Shown: positions 15,042 to 23,092 of the stretch, piece after piece
Numbering within the stretch: position 1 is the first letter of the stretch
Layout: each line of letters opens with the position of its first letter
DNA from: Sinosporangium siamense
GTDB lineage: Bacteria; Actinomycetota; Actinomycetes; Streptosporangiales; Streptosporangiaceae
DNA: 64,000 nt
Reading direction: 5' to 3'
Assembly (NCBI RefSeq): GCF_016863435.1
Contig: NZ_BOOW01000014.1
Coordinates: 62,001-126,000 of the forward strand
Notes under the pieces: model-generated
Told to the model about the DNA's origin: nothing
Databases searched by the model: none
What the model saw: only the letters and a program-made list of their open reading frames with translations
Program-made: the position numbers and the translations under genes

Positions 15042-16454
15042 TTGACCATCACTAGATCCACGTCGCGAAACATCCCCCGGGCCGTGCCGCGCGGCCTCGC
15101 CATGGCCGGCCTGGCCACCGCTGCGGGAGTCGTGATCCTCGACGCCTCGATGGTGAACCTGGCCACGCCCGCCATGCGCGCCGGGCTGGGGCTGTCGGCC
15201 ACCGAGTTGTCCTGGGTCGTGGACGGCTATCTGATCGCCTTCGCGGGGCTGCTGCTGCTCGGCGGCAGGCTCGCCGACGTGCTCGGCGGACAAAAGGTCT
15301 TCCAGGCGGGCCTCGCGGTCTACACGATCGCGTGCCTGGCCTGTGCCCTCGCCCCGAGCGGCGCCGTGCTGATCGGCGCGAGAGTCGTCCAGGGAGTGGG
15401 GGCGGCGCTGCTGACCCCCGCCGCACTGTCCCTCATGCTCGGCCTATACGCCACGCTCGACGAGAGGCGACGGGCGCTCGGCGTCTGGGGCGGGGTCGCC
15501 GGCGCGGGCAGCCTGCTCGGGGTCGCGCTCGGCGGCGTGGTGACCCAGTCCCTGGGGTGGCCGGCGATCTACTGGCTGCCGGTGCCGTTCATGATCTTGA
15601 CGGGCGTCGCCGTGTGGTACGCGGTGCCGCACTCCCCGGCACGGCCGGGCCGGTTCGACCTGCCTGGAGCGGCCACGATCACACTGGCGATCTCGGCGCT
15701 GGCCCTCGGGCTGATCTGGGCCCCCGACGCCGGCTGGGGCTCCCCGCGCACATTGGTGAGCCTTGCCGTCGGCGTCGCCGCGCTGGCGGCGTTCGCCGCC
15801 GTCGAACTGCGCTCGCCCCAGCCCCTCGTCCCGCTCGGCGTCTTCCGCCGCGGCCCCGTGGTCGTCGCCAATATCGTGATGCTCCTGCTGGGCGCGGTGT
15901 CGGTGGGCCTGTTCTACTTCCTGCCCCAGTTTCAGCAGAACGTGCTCGGCATGTCGCCGGTCGCGACCGGCCTGAGCCAGTTGCCGATCGCCGTCATGAT
16001 CGCGCTGGGCGGGTTCGCCGCCCCGCTGCTGGCCCGGCTTGCAGGTTTCCGGCCGGCGACGGTGGGCTCACTGATCGCGTTGGTCGCGGGCCTGTTCTGG
16101 CTCGCCCAGAGCGGGCCCGCCGATCAATACGTCACCGCACTGCTGGGACCCTTCCTGCTCATCGGCGGCGGCCTCGGCCTCGGCTTCGTCTACGCGACCA
16201 CCATGGCGGTCTCCGGCGCGGCCATGGGGGAGACCGGCCTGCTCAGCGGCCTGATCAACGCCGCACGCCAACTCGGCGGCGGCCTCGGCCTGGCCGCCCT
16301 GATCGCGATGGCCGCCGGGTCGGGCGCCGGAGCACCGTACGGCGGAGCGTACAACGACGCCTTCCTCAGCGCGGCGGTGCTCGCCCTGATCGCCGTCGTC
16401 GTCTCGCTCACCCCAGCGGCCCGGCGCGAGACGGCTCCCGGCGACGCGCGGTGA
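15042..16454 (+). CDS. MFS drug exporter, DHA2/EmrB-QacA type
   Basis: 470 residues with 12-14 hydrophobic helices. Hallmarks are LDASMVNLATPAM in TM1 (motif D1 of DHA2 transporters), LLLGGRLADVLGGQKVF (motif A) and RVVQGVGAALLTPAALSLM (motifs B/C). Such proton antiporters expel drugs, dyes or the cell's own antibiotics. The start is a TTG at 15042; a nearer ATG at 15007 is out of frame and no other good start exists before TM1. It is divergent from the TetR gene and followed 32 bp later by an NmrA-like gene, so an operon is likely. Confidence 0.88.
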   Translation: MTITRSTSRNIPRAVPRGLAMAGLATAAGVVILDASMVNLATPAMRAGLGLSATELSWVVDGYLIAFAGLLLLGGRLADVLGGQKVFQAGLAVYTIACLACALAPSGAVLIGARVVQGVGAALLTPAALSLMLGLYATLDERRRALGVWGGVAGAGSLLGVALGGVVTQSLGWPAIYWLPVPFMILTGVAVWYAVPHSPARPGRFDLPGAATITLAISALALGLIWAPDAGWGSPRTLVSLAVGVAALAAFAAVELRSPQPLVPLGVFRRGPVVVANIVMLLLGAVSVGLFYFLPQFQQNVLGMSPVATGLSQLPIAVMIALGGFAAPLLARLAGFRPATVGSLIALVAGLFWLAQSGPADQYVTALLGPFLLIGGGLGLGFVYATTMAVSGAAMGETGLLSGLINAARQLGGGLGLAALIAMAAGSGAGAPYGGAYNDAFLSAAVLALIAVVVSLTPAARRETAPGDAR

Positions 16455-16486
16455 GCTTTGTGATCGACAGTTCCACGGAGGGGATC

Positions 16487-17374
16487 ATGGACAAGCCGAC
16501 GATCTTGGTGGTCGGCGCCACGGGACAGGTTGGTTCGCTGCTGGGCCCGGCGCTGCTGAAGTGCGGGGCACACGTGCGCGGGATGATCCGCACCCCCGAA
16601 CGCGCGGCGGCCCTGCCCGCCGGCGTCGAGCCCGTCGTGGCCGACCTGCGCGACCCCCGGGCGGTCGCCGGCGCGCTGTACGGGGTGGACGCGGTGTTCC
16701 TGAACAGCCCGTCCGCCCCCGACGCCGCGGACTTGCAGATCCAGTTCGCCGAGCGGGCCCGGAGCGTCGGTGTGCCCCGGCTGGTACTGCTGTCGCAATA
16801 TGCGGCGCGGTCCGACTCCCCGGTGCGGTTCCTGCGCTGGCACGCCGCGGTGGAGTCGTATGTGCGGGCACTCGGGCTCGACGAGTGGTCCGTCTTGCGG
16901 CCGAACCTGTACCTGCAGGGAGCGCTCGGGTTCGCCGGCCTGATCAGGGAGCAGGGCCGGTTCGGCGCACCGATCGGCACGTCCGCCGTGAGCGCCGTCG
17001 ACGTCCGCGACATCGCCGACGCGGCGGCGGTCGTGCTCACGCGGCCCGGCCACCACGGCCGCACCTACACCCTGACGGGGCCGCGTGCGGTGACCCACGC
17101 CGAGATCGCCCAGGCGTTGTCGGAGGCGGTGGGCGCCGAGATCGCCTTCACCGACGTGCCCCCCGAGGCATTCGCCGCCTTGCTCCGCACGATGATGCCC
17201 GAGTGGCAGGCCGACGGCCTGATCGAGGACTACGCGCACTATGCGAGGGGGGAGGCGGCCGAGGTCTGCCCCGACGTCGCCGAACTCACCGGGCGCCCCG
17301 CGCGGGACCTGACCGACTTCGCCCGCGACTACGCCACCGCCTTCCGCCCGGCACAACCCGCCGGCCGCGGATGA
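16487..17374 (+). CDS. NmrA-like NAD(P)-binding protein
   Basis: 295 residues. N-terminal Rossmann motif ILVVGATGQVGSLL, then VRGMIRTPERA (the basic residue after strand 2 fits NADPH preference), DAVFLNSPS, LVLLSQYAA and a WSVLRPNLYLQ segment typical of atypical SDRs. The C-terminal part (ITFDVPPE-like FTDVPPEAFAALL) matches members that act on isoflavone or azoreductase-type substrates. ATG at 16487 has CGGAGGGG upstream. Placed directly after the MFS gene, it is probably co-regulated by the TetR protein and could modify or sense the compound being exported. Exact chemistry is unknown. Confidence 0.82.
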   Translation: MDKPTILVVGATGQVGSLLGPALLKCGAHVRGMIRTPERAAALPAGVEPVVADLRDPRAVAGALYGVDAVFLNSPSAPDAADLQIQFAERARSVGVPRLVLLSQYAARSDSPVRFLRWHAAVESYVRALGLDEWSVLRPNLYLQGALGFAGLIREQGRFGAPIGTSAVSAVDVRDIADAAAVVLTRPGHHGRTYTLTGPRAVTHAEIAQALSEAVGAEIAFTDVPPEAFAALLRTMMPEWQADGLIEDYAHYARGEAAEVCPDVAELTGRPARDLTDFARDYATAFRPAQPAGRG

Positions 17375-17538
17375 CCCCGTACTGCGTGCCTCCGGAGCCG
17401 CCTTAGCGCATGGTGATCGTCATCGCGAGTCATAGGCGATGTCAATGCAGCCCCGAAGGCGGCCGCGTGTGTAGCCCCAGGAGAGATCTCCCGTCTAGAC
17501 CAGACGCAGACAGCGTCACCTCTCGTAAGGAGTGCAAC

Positions 17539-18504
17539 ATGTCCGATCAGAACCTCATGCCGGTGCTTGAGCCGGCCGCCGCGGCATTCGCCGAGGCCAC
17601 CGCCAAGCCGCCATACCTGTTCCAGATCGCCGTCGCCGAAGCGCGCGCCGCCGTCGACGACGTGCAGAGGGGCGAGATCGCCAAGCCCGAGGTGGACGAG
17701 GAATGGGTCACCGTCGAAGGCGGCCCGACCGGCTCGGTCCAGGCCCGCATCGTCCGGCCCAAGGGCGTCACCGGCCCCCTCCCCGTGGTGATCTACATCC
17801 ACGGCGCCGGCTGGGTGTTCGGCAACGCCCACACCCACGACCGGCTCGTCCGCGAGCTTGCCGTCGGCGCCCAGGCCGCGGTGGTCTTCCCCGAGTACGA
17901 CCGCTCACCCGAGCACCGCTACCCGGTCGCCATCGAGCAGAACTACACCGTGGCCCGCTGGGTCGTCACGCACGGCGCGGGCAAGGACCTCGACGCCGAG
18001 CGCATCGCGGTGGGCGGCGACTCCGTCGGCGGCAACATGTCCATCGCCCTGACCCTCATGGCCAAGGAACGCGGCGACGTGCCCCTGCTCGCCCAGGTGC
18101 TGTTCTACCCCGTCACCGACGCGAACTTCGACACCCCCTCCTACCACCAGTTCGCCGAGGGTTACTTCCTGCGCCGCGACGGCATGCAGTGGTTCTGGGA
18201 CCAATACACGACCTCCGAGGCGGAGCGGGCCGAGATCACCGCCTCACCGCTGCGCGCCACCACCGAGCAACTGGCCGGGTTGCCGCCCGCGCTGGTCATC
18301 ACCGCCGAAGCCGACGTCCTGCGCGACGAGGGCGAGGCATATGCGGCCAAGCTGCGCGAGGCCGGCGTGCCCGTGGTGGCCGTCCGCCAGCTCGGCATCA
18401 TCCACGACTTCGTCATGATCAACTCCCTGCGCGGCACCCACGCCGCCCAGTCCGCCATCGACACGGCAGTCCACACCCTGCGCACCGCCCTGCACACGGA
18501 GTGA
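17539..18504 (+). CDS. Alpha/beta hydrolase, hormone-sensitive-lipase-like esterase
   Basis: 321 residues. The HSL-family oxyanion motif appears as IYIHGAGW (usually HGGG), the nucleophile elbow as GGDSVGGN, an Asp in EADVLRDEG and the His in GIIHDFVM, completing a Ser-Asp-His triad. The family cleaves short acyl esters in the cytoplasm. The ATG at 17539 has TAAGGAG at good spacing. About 165 bp separate it from the NmrA-like gene, so it probably has its own promoter. Its 3' end has been partly copied into the 73-bp repeats that follow. Confidence 0.85.
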   Translation: MSDQNLMPVLEPAAAAFAEATAKPPYLFQIAVAEARAAVDDVQRGEIAKPEVDEEWVTVEGGPTGSVQARIVRPKGVTGPLPVVIYIHGAGWVFGNAHTHDRLVRELAVGAQAAVVFPEYDRSPEHRYPVAIEQNYTVARWVVTHGAGKDLDAERIAVGGDSVGGNMSIALTLMAKERGDVPLLAQVLFYPVTDANFDTPSYHQFAEGYFLRRDGMQWFWDQYTTSEAERAEITASPLRATTEQLAGLPPALVITAEADVLRDEGEAYAAKLREAGVPVVAVRQLGIIHDFVMINSLRGTHAAQSAIDTAVHTLRTALHTE

Positions 18505-18511
18505 AGGCGGC

Positions 18512-18657
18512 GCTTGCCGGATGCCGGGACATCACTGGCTATCCCGAGAACTGCGCAGTGCCCGGTATCCGGGCTGAACCCAGTGCTTGCCGGATGTCAC
18601 GACATCACCGCCTATCCCGAGAACTGCGCACTGCCCTGCACACGGGCTGAACGCAGC
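18512..18657. repeat. Two 73-bp direct repeats after the esterase gene
   Basis: Copies start with GCTTGCCGGATG at 18512 and 18585 and share TATCCCGAGAACTGCGCA. The end of the second copy (CCCTGCACACGGGCTGAA, near 18634) also resembles the 3' end of the preceding gene (CCCTGCACACGGAGTGAA), so the unit looks like a duplication that took in the gene's stop region. At about 18704-18765 a second, 27-bp tandem repeat (CCCTGGGCCGTGTCGGCC) occurs twice. The gap 18505-18885 has no other gene. Confidence 0.7.
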
Positions 18658-18885
18658 GCGGCCTGGCACGCTCACGTCCGGCCGCGCCGCGTTCAGCCCC
18701 GCCCGCGCCCTGGGCCGTGTCGGCCTCGCCTGCGCCCTGGGCCGTGTCGGCCTTGCCTGCGCCGCCTCGGCCCCGCCCGCGCCGCGAGAGCCCCGGCGGC
18801 GCCCGCCGAAATCAATGCGGCACCCGATCAATGCGGCACACCCGCGCCTTCACCCCCGGCGGCCCTACCCACAAGGAAATTCATC

Positions 18886-19728
18886 ATGACCCGTTCCACC
18901 CGCACCCGATCCACCGTCCGCACCCTCGCCACCCTGGCCATCGCGCCCATCGTGGCCGGCGCCCTGCTGGCCGCCACCGCGACCAGCAGCAGCGCCGCCG
19001 GCCGCGACGCCGGTACGGCGAAGCCCAAGCCGACCATCGTCCTCGTCCACGGCGCCTTCGCCGACGCCTCCAGCTGGTCCGACGTCATCAAGCGCCTGCA
19101 ACGCGGCGACCACCGCGTCATCGCCGTCGCCAACCCCCTGCGCGGCCTGGACAGCGACGCCGCCTACCTGCGCAGCGTCCTTGCCACCGTCGAAGGGCCC
19201 GTGGTCCTGGCCGGCCACTCCTACGGCGGCTCGGTCATCACCCAGGCCGCCGCCGGCAACCCTAACGTCAAGGCCCTGGTCTACATCGCCGCGTTCGTCC
19301 CCGACACCGGCGAAAGCGCCGGCGAACTGGCAGCCAAGTTCCCCGGCAGCACCCTCGGCGAAACCCTGAACACCGCGAGCTACCCGCTACCCGGCGGCGG
19401 CACCGGCACCGAACTGACCATCAGACAAGACCGGTTCCGCAAGCAGTTCGCCGCCGACGTATCCGCCTCCACCGCCGCCGTCATGGCCGCCACCCAGCGG
19501 CCGGTCTCCACCGCCGCCCTGGAGGAGAAGGCCACCGAAGCCGCCTGGAAGACCATCCCCTCCTACGCCCTCGTCGCCGGCCGGGACTACAACATCCCGC
19601 CCAAGGCCCAGGAATGGATGGCCGACCGCGCCGACGCCCGCACCGTCACCCTCGACAGCGCCTCCCACGCGGTCACCGTCTCCGAACCCGAAGCGGTCGC
19701 CGACCTTATCCTCCGCGCGGCCCGCTGA
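18886..19728 (+). CDS. Secreted alpha/beta hydrolase
   Basis: 280 residues with an N-terminal signal peptide (basic TRSTRTRSTVR, then a hydrophobic ATLAIAPIVAGALLAAT core and an Ala-rich cleavage zone near residue 38). The hydrolase core has VLVHGAFADASSW (oxyanion loop), LAGHSYGGSV (nucleophile Ser), and a C-terminal LDSASHAVTVSEPE giving the His; the pattern matches the EstC/salicylate-esterase-like group annotated broadly as alpha/beta fold hydrolase. ATG at 18886 follows CAAGGAAATTCATC. It likely acts outside the cell on small esters. It is unrelated in sequence to the hydrolase just upstream, so the pair is not a simple duplication. Confidence 0.82.
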   Translation: MTRSTRTRSTVRTLATLAIAPIVAGALLAATATSSSAAGRDAGTAKPKPTIVLVHGAFADASSWSDVIKRLQRGDHRVIAVANPLRGLDSDAAYLRSVLATVEGPVVLAGHSYGGSVITQAAAGNPNVKALVYIAAFVPDTGESAGELAAKFPGSTLGETLNTASYPLPGGGTGTELTIRQDRFRKQFAADVSASTAAVMAATQRPVSTAALEEKATEAAWKTIPSYALVAGRDYNIPPKAQEWMADRADARTVTLDSASHAVTVSEPEAVADLILRAAR

Positions 19729-19832
19729 ACCCACCCCGCCCGGACACCGAAGGCGTCCTCTTGCGGGAGGTCGCCGAAGAACCTGGCCCACTCCACCACC
19801 GAGAACACCTGACATCGTCGGAGATGCCCCCC

Positions 19833-19862
19833 ACTGCCCGGTCGTGCAGCTGACCGGGCAGT
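19833..19862 (+). terminator. Hairpin terminator after secreted hydrolase
   Basis: ACTGCCCGGTC (19833-19843) and GACCGGGCAGT (19852-19862) form a perfect 11-bp stem with an 8-base loop, followed by TTCGC. It lies 104 bp after the stop. The rest of 19729-20011 shows no gene. Confidence 0.6.
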
Positions 19863-20011
19863 TTCGCATCGTGCTCTGTCTCCGAGCCTGGAGGATGCCC
19901 GATACAAGCACAGAAGCCACAAACGGCCTTCCCCTCGAGTACGGCAGAGCCGACCTATCCTTTGCCGCCTTCGGCGTGTTGCCGAGGCCTGGGCGGAAAC
20001 ATGACGTACCT

Positions 20012-20040
20012 TTGTCAAAGTAGACATTGTGGTCTGGTAG
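20012..20040 (+). promoter_or_regulatory. Promoter of the SepF-like gene
   Basis: TTGTCA (20012-20017) and TGGTAG (20035-20040) are spaced 17 bp. Transcription would start at about 20046-20050, on or beside the GTG codons at 20045 and 20051, implying a leaderless or nearly leaderless mRNA. Confidence 0.45.
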
Positions 20041-20044
20041 TGAG

Positions 20045-20446
20045 GTGCGTGTGGGGCTTCGCAGGGCGGGCGTCCGGCTAGGTCTCGGTGAACATGACGA
20101 CGACGTCTATGACGCGGAGGAGGCCCTCGACGACGACTTCGCGGGCGAGGAAGCCGACGGGGGCGCGAGCGGGTTGCAGATCGCGATTGTGCGGCCTCGG
20201 ACTTTCCGGGACGCTCTCACCATCGGTGAGTACTACCGCCAGGACATCCCGGTCATCATGAACTTCGAGGACATGGACAGCGCGGATGCCCGTCGCATCA
20301 TCGACTTCGCGTCGGGTCTCATTCTCGGTCGCCGGGGAGACATCGAGCGGTTGTCCGCCAAGGTGTTCATGATCATGCCGGCTGGCTCGTCCTTCATCAC
20401 CGACGACGGGAAAATCGCCGACGAAGGGTTCTACAACCAGACCTAG
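20045..20446 (+). CDS. SepF-like cell-division protein paralogue
   Basis: About 133 residues. The C-terminal 85 residues match the SepF/DUF552 fold: IVRPRTFRDALTIGEYYRQD, then IMNFEDMDSADARRIIDFAS, GLILGRRGDIERLSAKVFMI. The N-terminal 45 residues are acidic linker (EHDDDVYDAEEALDDDF) after a short basic, possibly amphipathic start. Canonical SepF anchors FtsZ to the membrane and sits in the dcw cluster next to ftsZ. This copy is isolated, like the SepF-like (Sfl) proteins of Streptomyces, which modulate polar growth. GTG at 20045 or 20051, or TTG at 20027, could be the start; the promoter position favours 20045. Its stop overlaps the stop of the convergent gene by four bases. Confidence 0.8.
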   Translation: MRVGLRRAGVRLGLGEHDDDVYDAEEALDDDFAGEEADGGASGLQIAIVRPRTFRDALTIGEYYRQDIPVIMNFEDMDSADARRIIDFASGLILGRRGDIERLSAKVFMIMPAGSSFITDDGKIADEGFYNQT

Positions 20447-20775
20447 TCTTCCTCGACGGTGATGCCCAGGGCACCGGCGAGCGCGTGCAGCAACTCCTGG
20501 GCGTCGCGGCTGGAGACGGTGGCGCCGGCGAAGCTTGTCACGCCGTTCACCCCCAGGAGGGCGCAGTCGGTGAATCGCGCCCCCGCCATCTGAGCCTGAG
20601 AGAACTGCGCGCCGGTCAGATCGCATCTCTCGAAGCGGACCCCGCGCAGATCGGCGTTCTGAAAGTCGGCCTTGGCCAGGATGCAGTCCCGGAAAACGGT
20701 GCTCTCAAAGGTGGAAACCCTGAACCTCTTAATCTGCGGAAAAAGGATCACGCGGAGATCGTTTTCGTATACCAC
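20443..20775 (-). pseudogene. Pentapeptide-repeat protein, 5'-truncated
   Basis: 110 residues, of which about 25-75 are a right-handed pentapeptide helix (FESTVFRDCILAKADFQNAD then LRGVRFERCDLTGAQFSQAQ). The end (DAQELLHALAGALGITVEED) matches the C-terminus of actinobacterial pentapeptide proteins that are usually about 190-210 residues, so roughly the first half is missing. The nominal GTG start at 20775 has no ribosome-binding site and upstream DNA is CRISPR-repeat-like, so the 5' end was probably lost to rearrangement. Family members can mimic DNA, but no function should be assumed for this fragment. Confidence 0.6.
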
Positions 20776-20837
20776 TCCGCTGGACGCGACCCACCCCCAC
20801 GTCCGGGGGAAGGACCACGTGGTGCTGTGAGATCAGC

Positions 20838-21231
20838 GCATTGAGGTCAGCTCACGGAGTGAGCCTTGATGGCGAATGTGCCGTCTTCAGTCGAGTAGCT
20901 GGTCTCAATGCTTGTGAGAGTGAGCCGGCCGCTTGAGAGGTGTTGCTGCGAGCCTCGCTCTGGTCCCCAAACCCGTGGGGGTGAGCCAGGGCATCATGAG
21001 TAAGCGAGACGACACCTCCACTGGTCCCCACGCCCGTGGTGGTGAGCCACCCGACATGCAAATGGCGCTCTACCAGCGTGCCTGCTTCCTTCGTCTGTGA
21101 GGGTGATCTGGTAATGGTGCTGGTCAGAGGCTCGCGCAAGATCTGGTCCCCGCGCCATTGGGTTTAAGTTTCGATGACACGCGATCAGGGCCGACGGCTG
21201 GCGCTGCTGCCCACGCGGCGGGCGGATCACC
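20838..21231. CRISPR. Decayed type I-E-like CRISPR array, strict 61-bp period
   Basis: Seven 28-bp units lie exactly 61 bp apart, ending at 20865, 20926, 20987, 21048, 21109, 21170 and 21231, with 33-bp spacers. The best-preserved units (20899, 20960, 21021) begin CTGGTC and end GTGAGCC; the two at 20960 and 21021 also have complementary C-rich and G-rich arms (for example ACCCGTGGGGGTG), as in actinobacterial I-E repeats. The outer units are badly eroded. A possible eighth unit (20789-20816, ending AAGGACC) is out of register by 12 bp. Units carry many substitutions, unlike a live array. No cas gene occurs in the window. The last unit overlaps the lipoprotein's stop codon. Confidence 0.7.
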
Positions 21232-21580
21232 GACCGATCACGAACGCCTCCCTGGCGCAGATAGGCGGCCCATAGGTGTATGTCTGTCCGGAGGCGGTGG
21301 TCGCCACGAGGGAGTCTTCGTCTTTGGCGAACCGGCAGCGCTCTTTGGTCGGGAAAAGGTGGAGCCCTTGGCCGGGGGCGAATGTCTTGAACGGTTTGGC
21401 GTCGAGCTTCCACCTTACGGCCACCTCTTCGCTGGTGTTGTTCACGATCATGAACATCTCATCGTCGGTCGGCGTACATCCAACAAGCAAGAGAACAACG
21501 ACCAGCGCGTGCAGAACACCAGGGGGCCGACGGCGGCCGGCCACAAGGACCGGCCGCCTCACGTTTCTGTGGCCGAACAT
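21227..21580 (-). CDS. Small lipoprotein, function unknown
   Basis: 117 residues. A basic start (RNVRRPVLVAGRRR) leads into VLHALVVVLLLVGC, a good lipobox with the lipidated Cys at about residue 35. The mature part of about 80 residues has NNTSEEVAVRWKLDAKPFKT and a likely disulphide between RCRF and PICA. The composition suggests a small beta-rich extracytoplasmic domain. It lies 3 bp after a broken leftward gene (21584-21940) and was probably translated with it. An internal start near residue 22 would also keep the signal. I do not recognise the family. Confidence 0.6.
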   Translation of the reverse strand: MFGHRNVRRPVLVAGRRRPPGVLHALVVVLLLVGCTPTDDEMFMIVNNTSEEVAVRWKLDAKPFKTFAPGQGLHLFPTKERCRFAKDEDSLVATTASGQTYTYGPPICAREAFVIGR

Positions 21581-21583
21581 CGG

Positions 21584-21940
21584 TTAAGGGCTCCCGCTGA
21601 TAAAGAAGTCCGCTGGGGAGATGTCGATGAAGCGCACGCGATAATCGTCGGGGAAGTAGTTGGTGCGGTTCCAGCAGTGAAGGCTCGCCGCGCTTGTCCC
21701 TACAATATGGGAGACGACGATTCTCCCGTCGTTGCCCGGCGTGTTCAGATGCACTCGCGCGCCGTAGACGGCGGGGGCGGGGTAGTCGGGAGCGGCCCTC
21801 GTCTCAGGCGGTGTGTACAGGTCGATCTTCTGAGTTCCGAATGACCAGGGATACCGGGCCTGCCTCGCGATGATTTTTCCAGGCGTCTGGTCGGCCGGGG
21901 TGTGCTGGACAAGCCAGAACAGTCCGCCACCACGAGGAAT
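21584..21940 (-). pseudogene. 5'-truncated unknown gene upstream of the lipoprotein
   Basis: On the minus strand an open frame of about 119 codons ends at the TAA at 21584. It encodes a protein-like sequence including GGGLFWLVQ, IIARQARYPWSFGTQKIDLY and NYFPDDYRVRFIDISPADFF. There is no usable start codon for the first 60 or more residues, and the frame runs into DNA that codes on the other strand for an M15 peptidase tail, so the 5' end appears lost at about 21935. The stop is 3 bp before the lipoprotein start, pointing to a former operon. I do not recognise the family. Confidence 0.5.
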
Positions 21941-22185
21941 TGATCCTGAGAGACATCCTCGCGGAGTGTGACGGCGTTGTTCGCTGGGGCGGCGACTTCA
22001 AGGTGCCGAAGGAAAGTCACTTCCAGATCGACGTCCCTCCCGGAGACAAACGCCTGGACGCGCTCGCAAACAGGATCAGCGGGTGGAACTCCACCCCGGG
22101 CGAGGGGGCCGGAGCCGTGGACCCGTTCACTTCCAAGCGACTTCAAGCAGCCAGGGTGATGAAGAGGAAACAGAGCTCTTCCTGA
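21931..22185 (+). pseudogene. M15 D,D-peptidase, C-terminal fragment
   Basis: About 84 codons reading LILRDILAECDGVVRWGGDF, then KVPKESHFQIDVPPGDKRLD. This is the C-terminal end of the catalytic domain of M15 peptidases (VanY/endolysin-type), where WGGD and the His of ESHF belong to the zinc/catalytic site. The start of the domain with the other zinc ligands is absent: the frame upstream hits a stop at 21871. It abuts the other truncated gene head to head, so a deletion between two divergent genes is the simplest explanation. Not expected to be active. Confidence 0.6.
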
Positions 22186-22356
22186 TCAGGTTGGGTCACC
22201 TACATCATCTGTCCCGGCACCTGCTCGCCGAGAGTGACCACCACCCCCTGGTCTCTGCCGGGCGGATCGAGAACGGCTGTTGAGAACTTCCAGGTCGGAG
22301 CCCGTCCTCCGTCGATGCCTGCGAGTGAGGGCGGGCTCTGCCGTAGGGTCGTGGGG

Positions 22357-23031
22357 GTGTCTCTCCTCACATCGCTGACGCTGATCGCGACGGCCCTGCT
22401 GGGGGTGCTCGTGAGTGGGCCTGTTCGGGCGCTTGCAGGCGCTTTTGGGGAGGAACCCGTCGGGTGGCGTGAAGAACTGGCGGCGATGCGCCAAGCCGCG
22501 GCGGGTGGCGGGTGGCGGAGCGTGGACCCGGTGCTCGCGGTGGTCACCGGGGTGGTGTGTGCGGGCATGGTGTGGCGGTTCGGGGCCGGCTGGGCTGTGC
22601 CGTACCTCGTGGTGGGGCTGTGCGCCGCTCTGATCGGGATCCTCCTCGCGGCCGTCGACCTGCGCACGCGCAGGCTGCCCGATGTGATCACCCTGCCCGC
22701 CTATCCGCTGCTGGCCGTGTTGATCGCCTTTACCGGCGAGCTCGGCCCCGCGTTGCTCGGCGGGCTGGCGCTGGGGCTCGCCTACCTGGTGCTCTGGCTG
22801 GTCAACCCGGGTGGGCTGGGCCTCGGGGACGTGAAGCTCGCGGGGCTGATCGGCATGGTGTGCGGCATGCTCGGGGTGCAGGCGTGGACGGTGGCGGCGC
22901 TCGGCGGCCAGTTCCTGGGCGCCCTGTACGGCATCAGCCTGCTTGTCTGGAAAGAGGCGACAAGGAAGACCGAGTTTGCGTTCGGCCCCTTCATGTTGCT
23001 GGGCGGCCTGGCGGGCGTGCTGATTCCCTAG
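22357..23031 (+). CDS. A24 prepilin peptidase-like membrane protease
   Basis: About 224 residues with seven or so hydrophobic helices. The two catalytic aspartates of type IV prepilin peptidases are present in AAVDLRTRRLPDVITLP and GLGLGDVKLAG (the GxGD motif). The cysteine-rich N-methylation domain is absent, as in many actinobacterial and archaeal A24 enzymes. It would process prepilin or Flp/Tad pilin leaders in the membrane. The start is a GTG (22351 or 22357) behind a GTAGGGTC stretch. No pilin genes are nearby; the gene sits just upstream of aroC, an arrangement also known from other actinomycetes. Confidence 0.82.
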   Translation: MSLLTSLTLIATALLGVLVSGPVRALAGAFGEEPVGWREELAAMRQAAAGGGWRSVDPVLAVVTGVVCAGMVWRFGAGWAVPYLVVGLCAALIGILLAAVDLRTRRLPDVITLPAYPLLAVLIAFTGELGPALLGGLALGLAYLVLWLVNPGGLGLGDVKLAGLIGMVCGMLGVQAWTVAALGGQFLGALYGISLLVWKEATRKTEFAFGPFMLLGGLAGVLIP

Positions 23032-23092
23032 TTAACCGCCGGTACGCGGCCGGGGGACGCCGCACCACCGTGCGCATGGAAGACTTGTGGGC

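Noticed and set aside
20838-21231. Ordinary minisatellite rather than CRISPR
   Set aside because: The 28-bp units are conserved mainly at their ends and arms while the 33-bp segments between are all different, which does not fit a simple tandem repeat.
21745-22146. A 133-codon leftward frame over the M15 fragment
   Set aside because: It reads antisense to the M15 tail and out of frame with the protein-like leftward remnant; no signal or domain.
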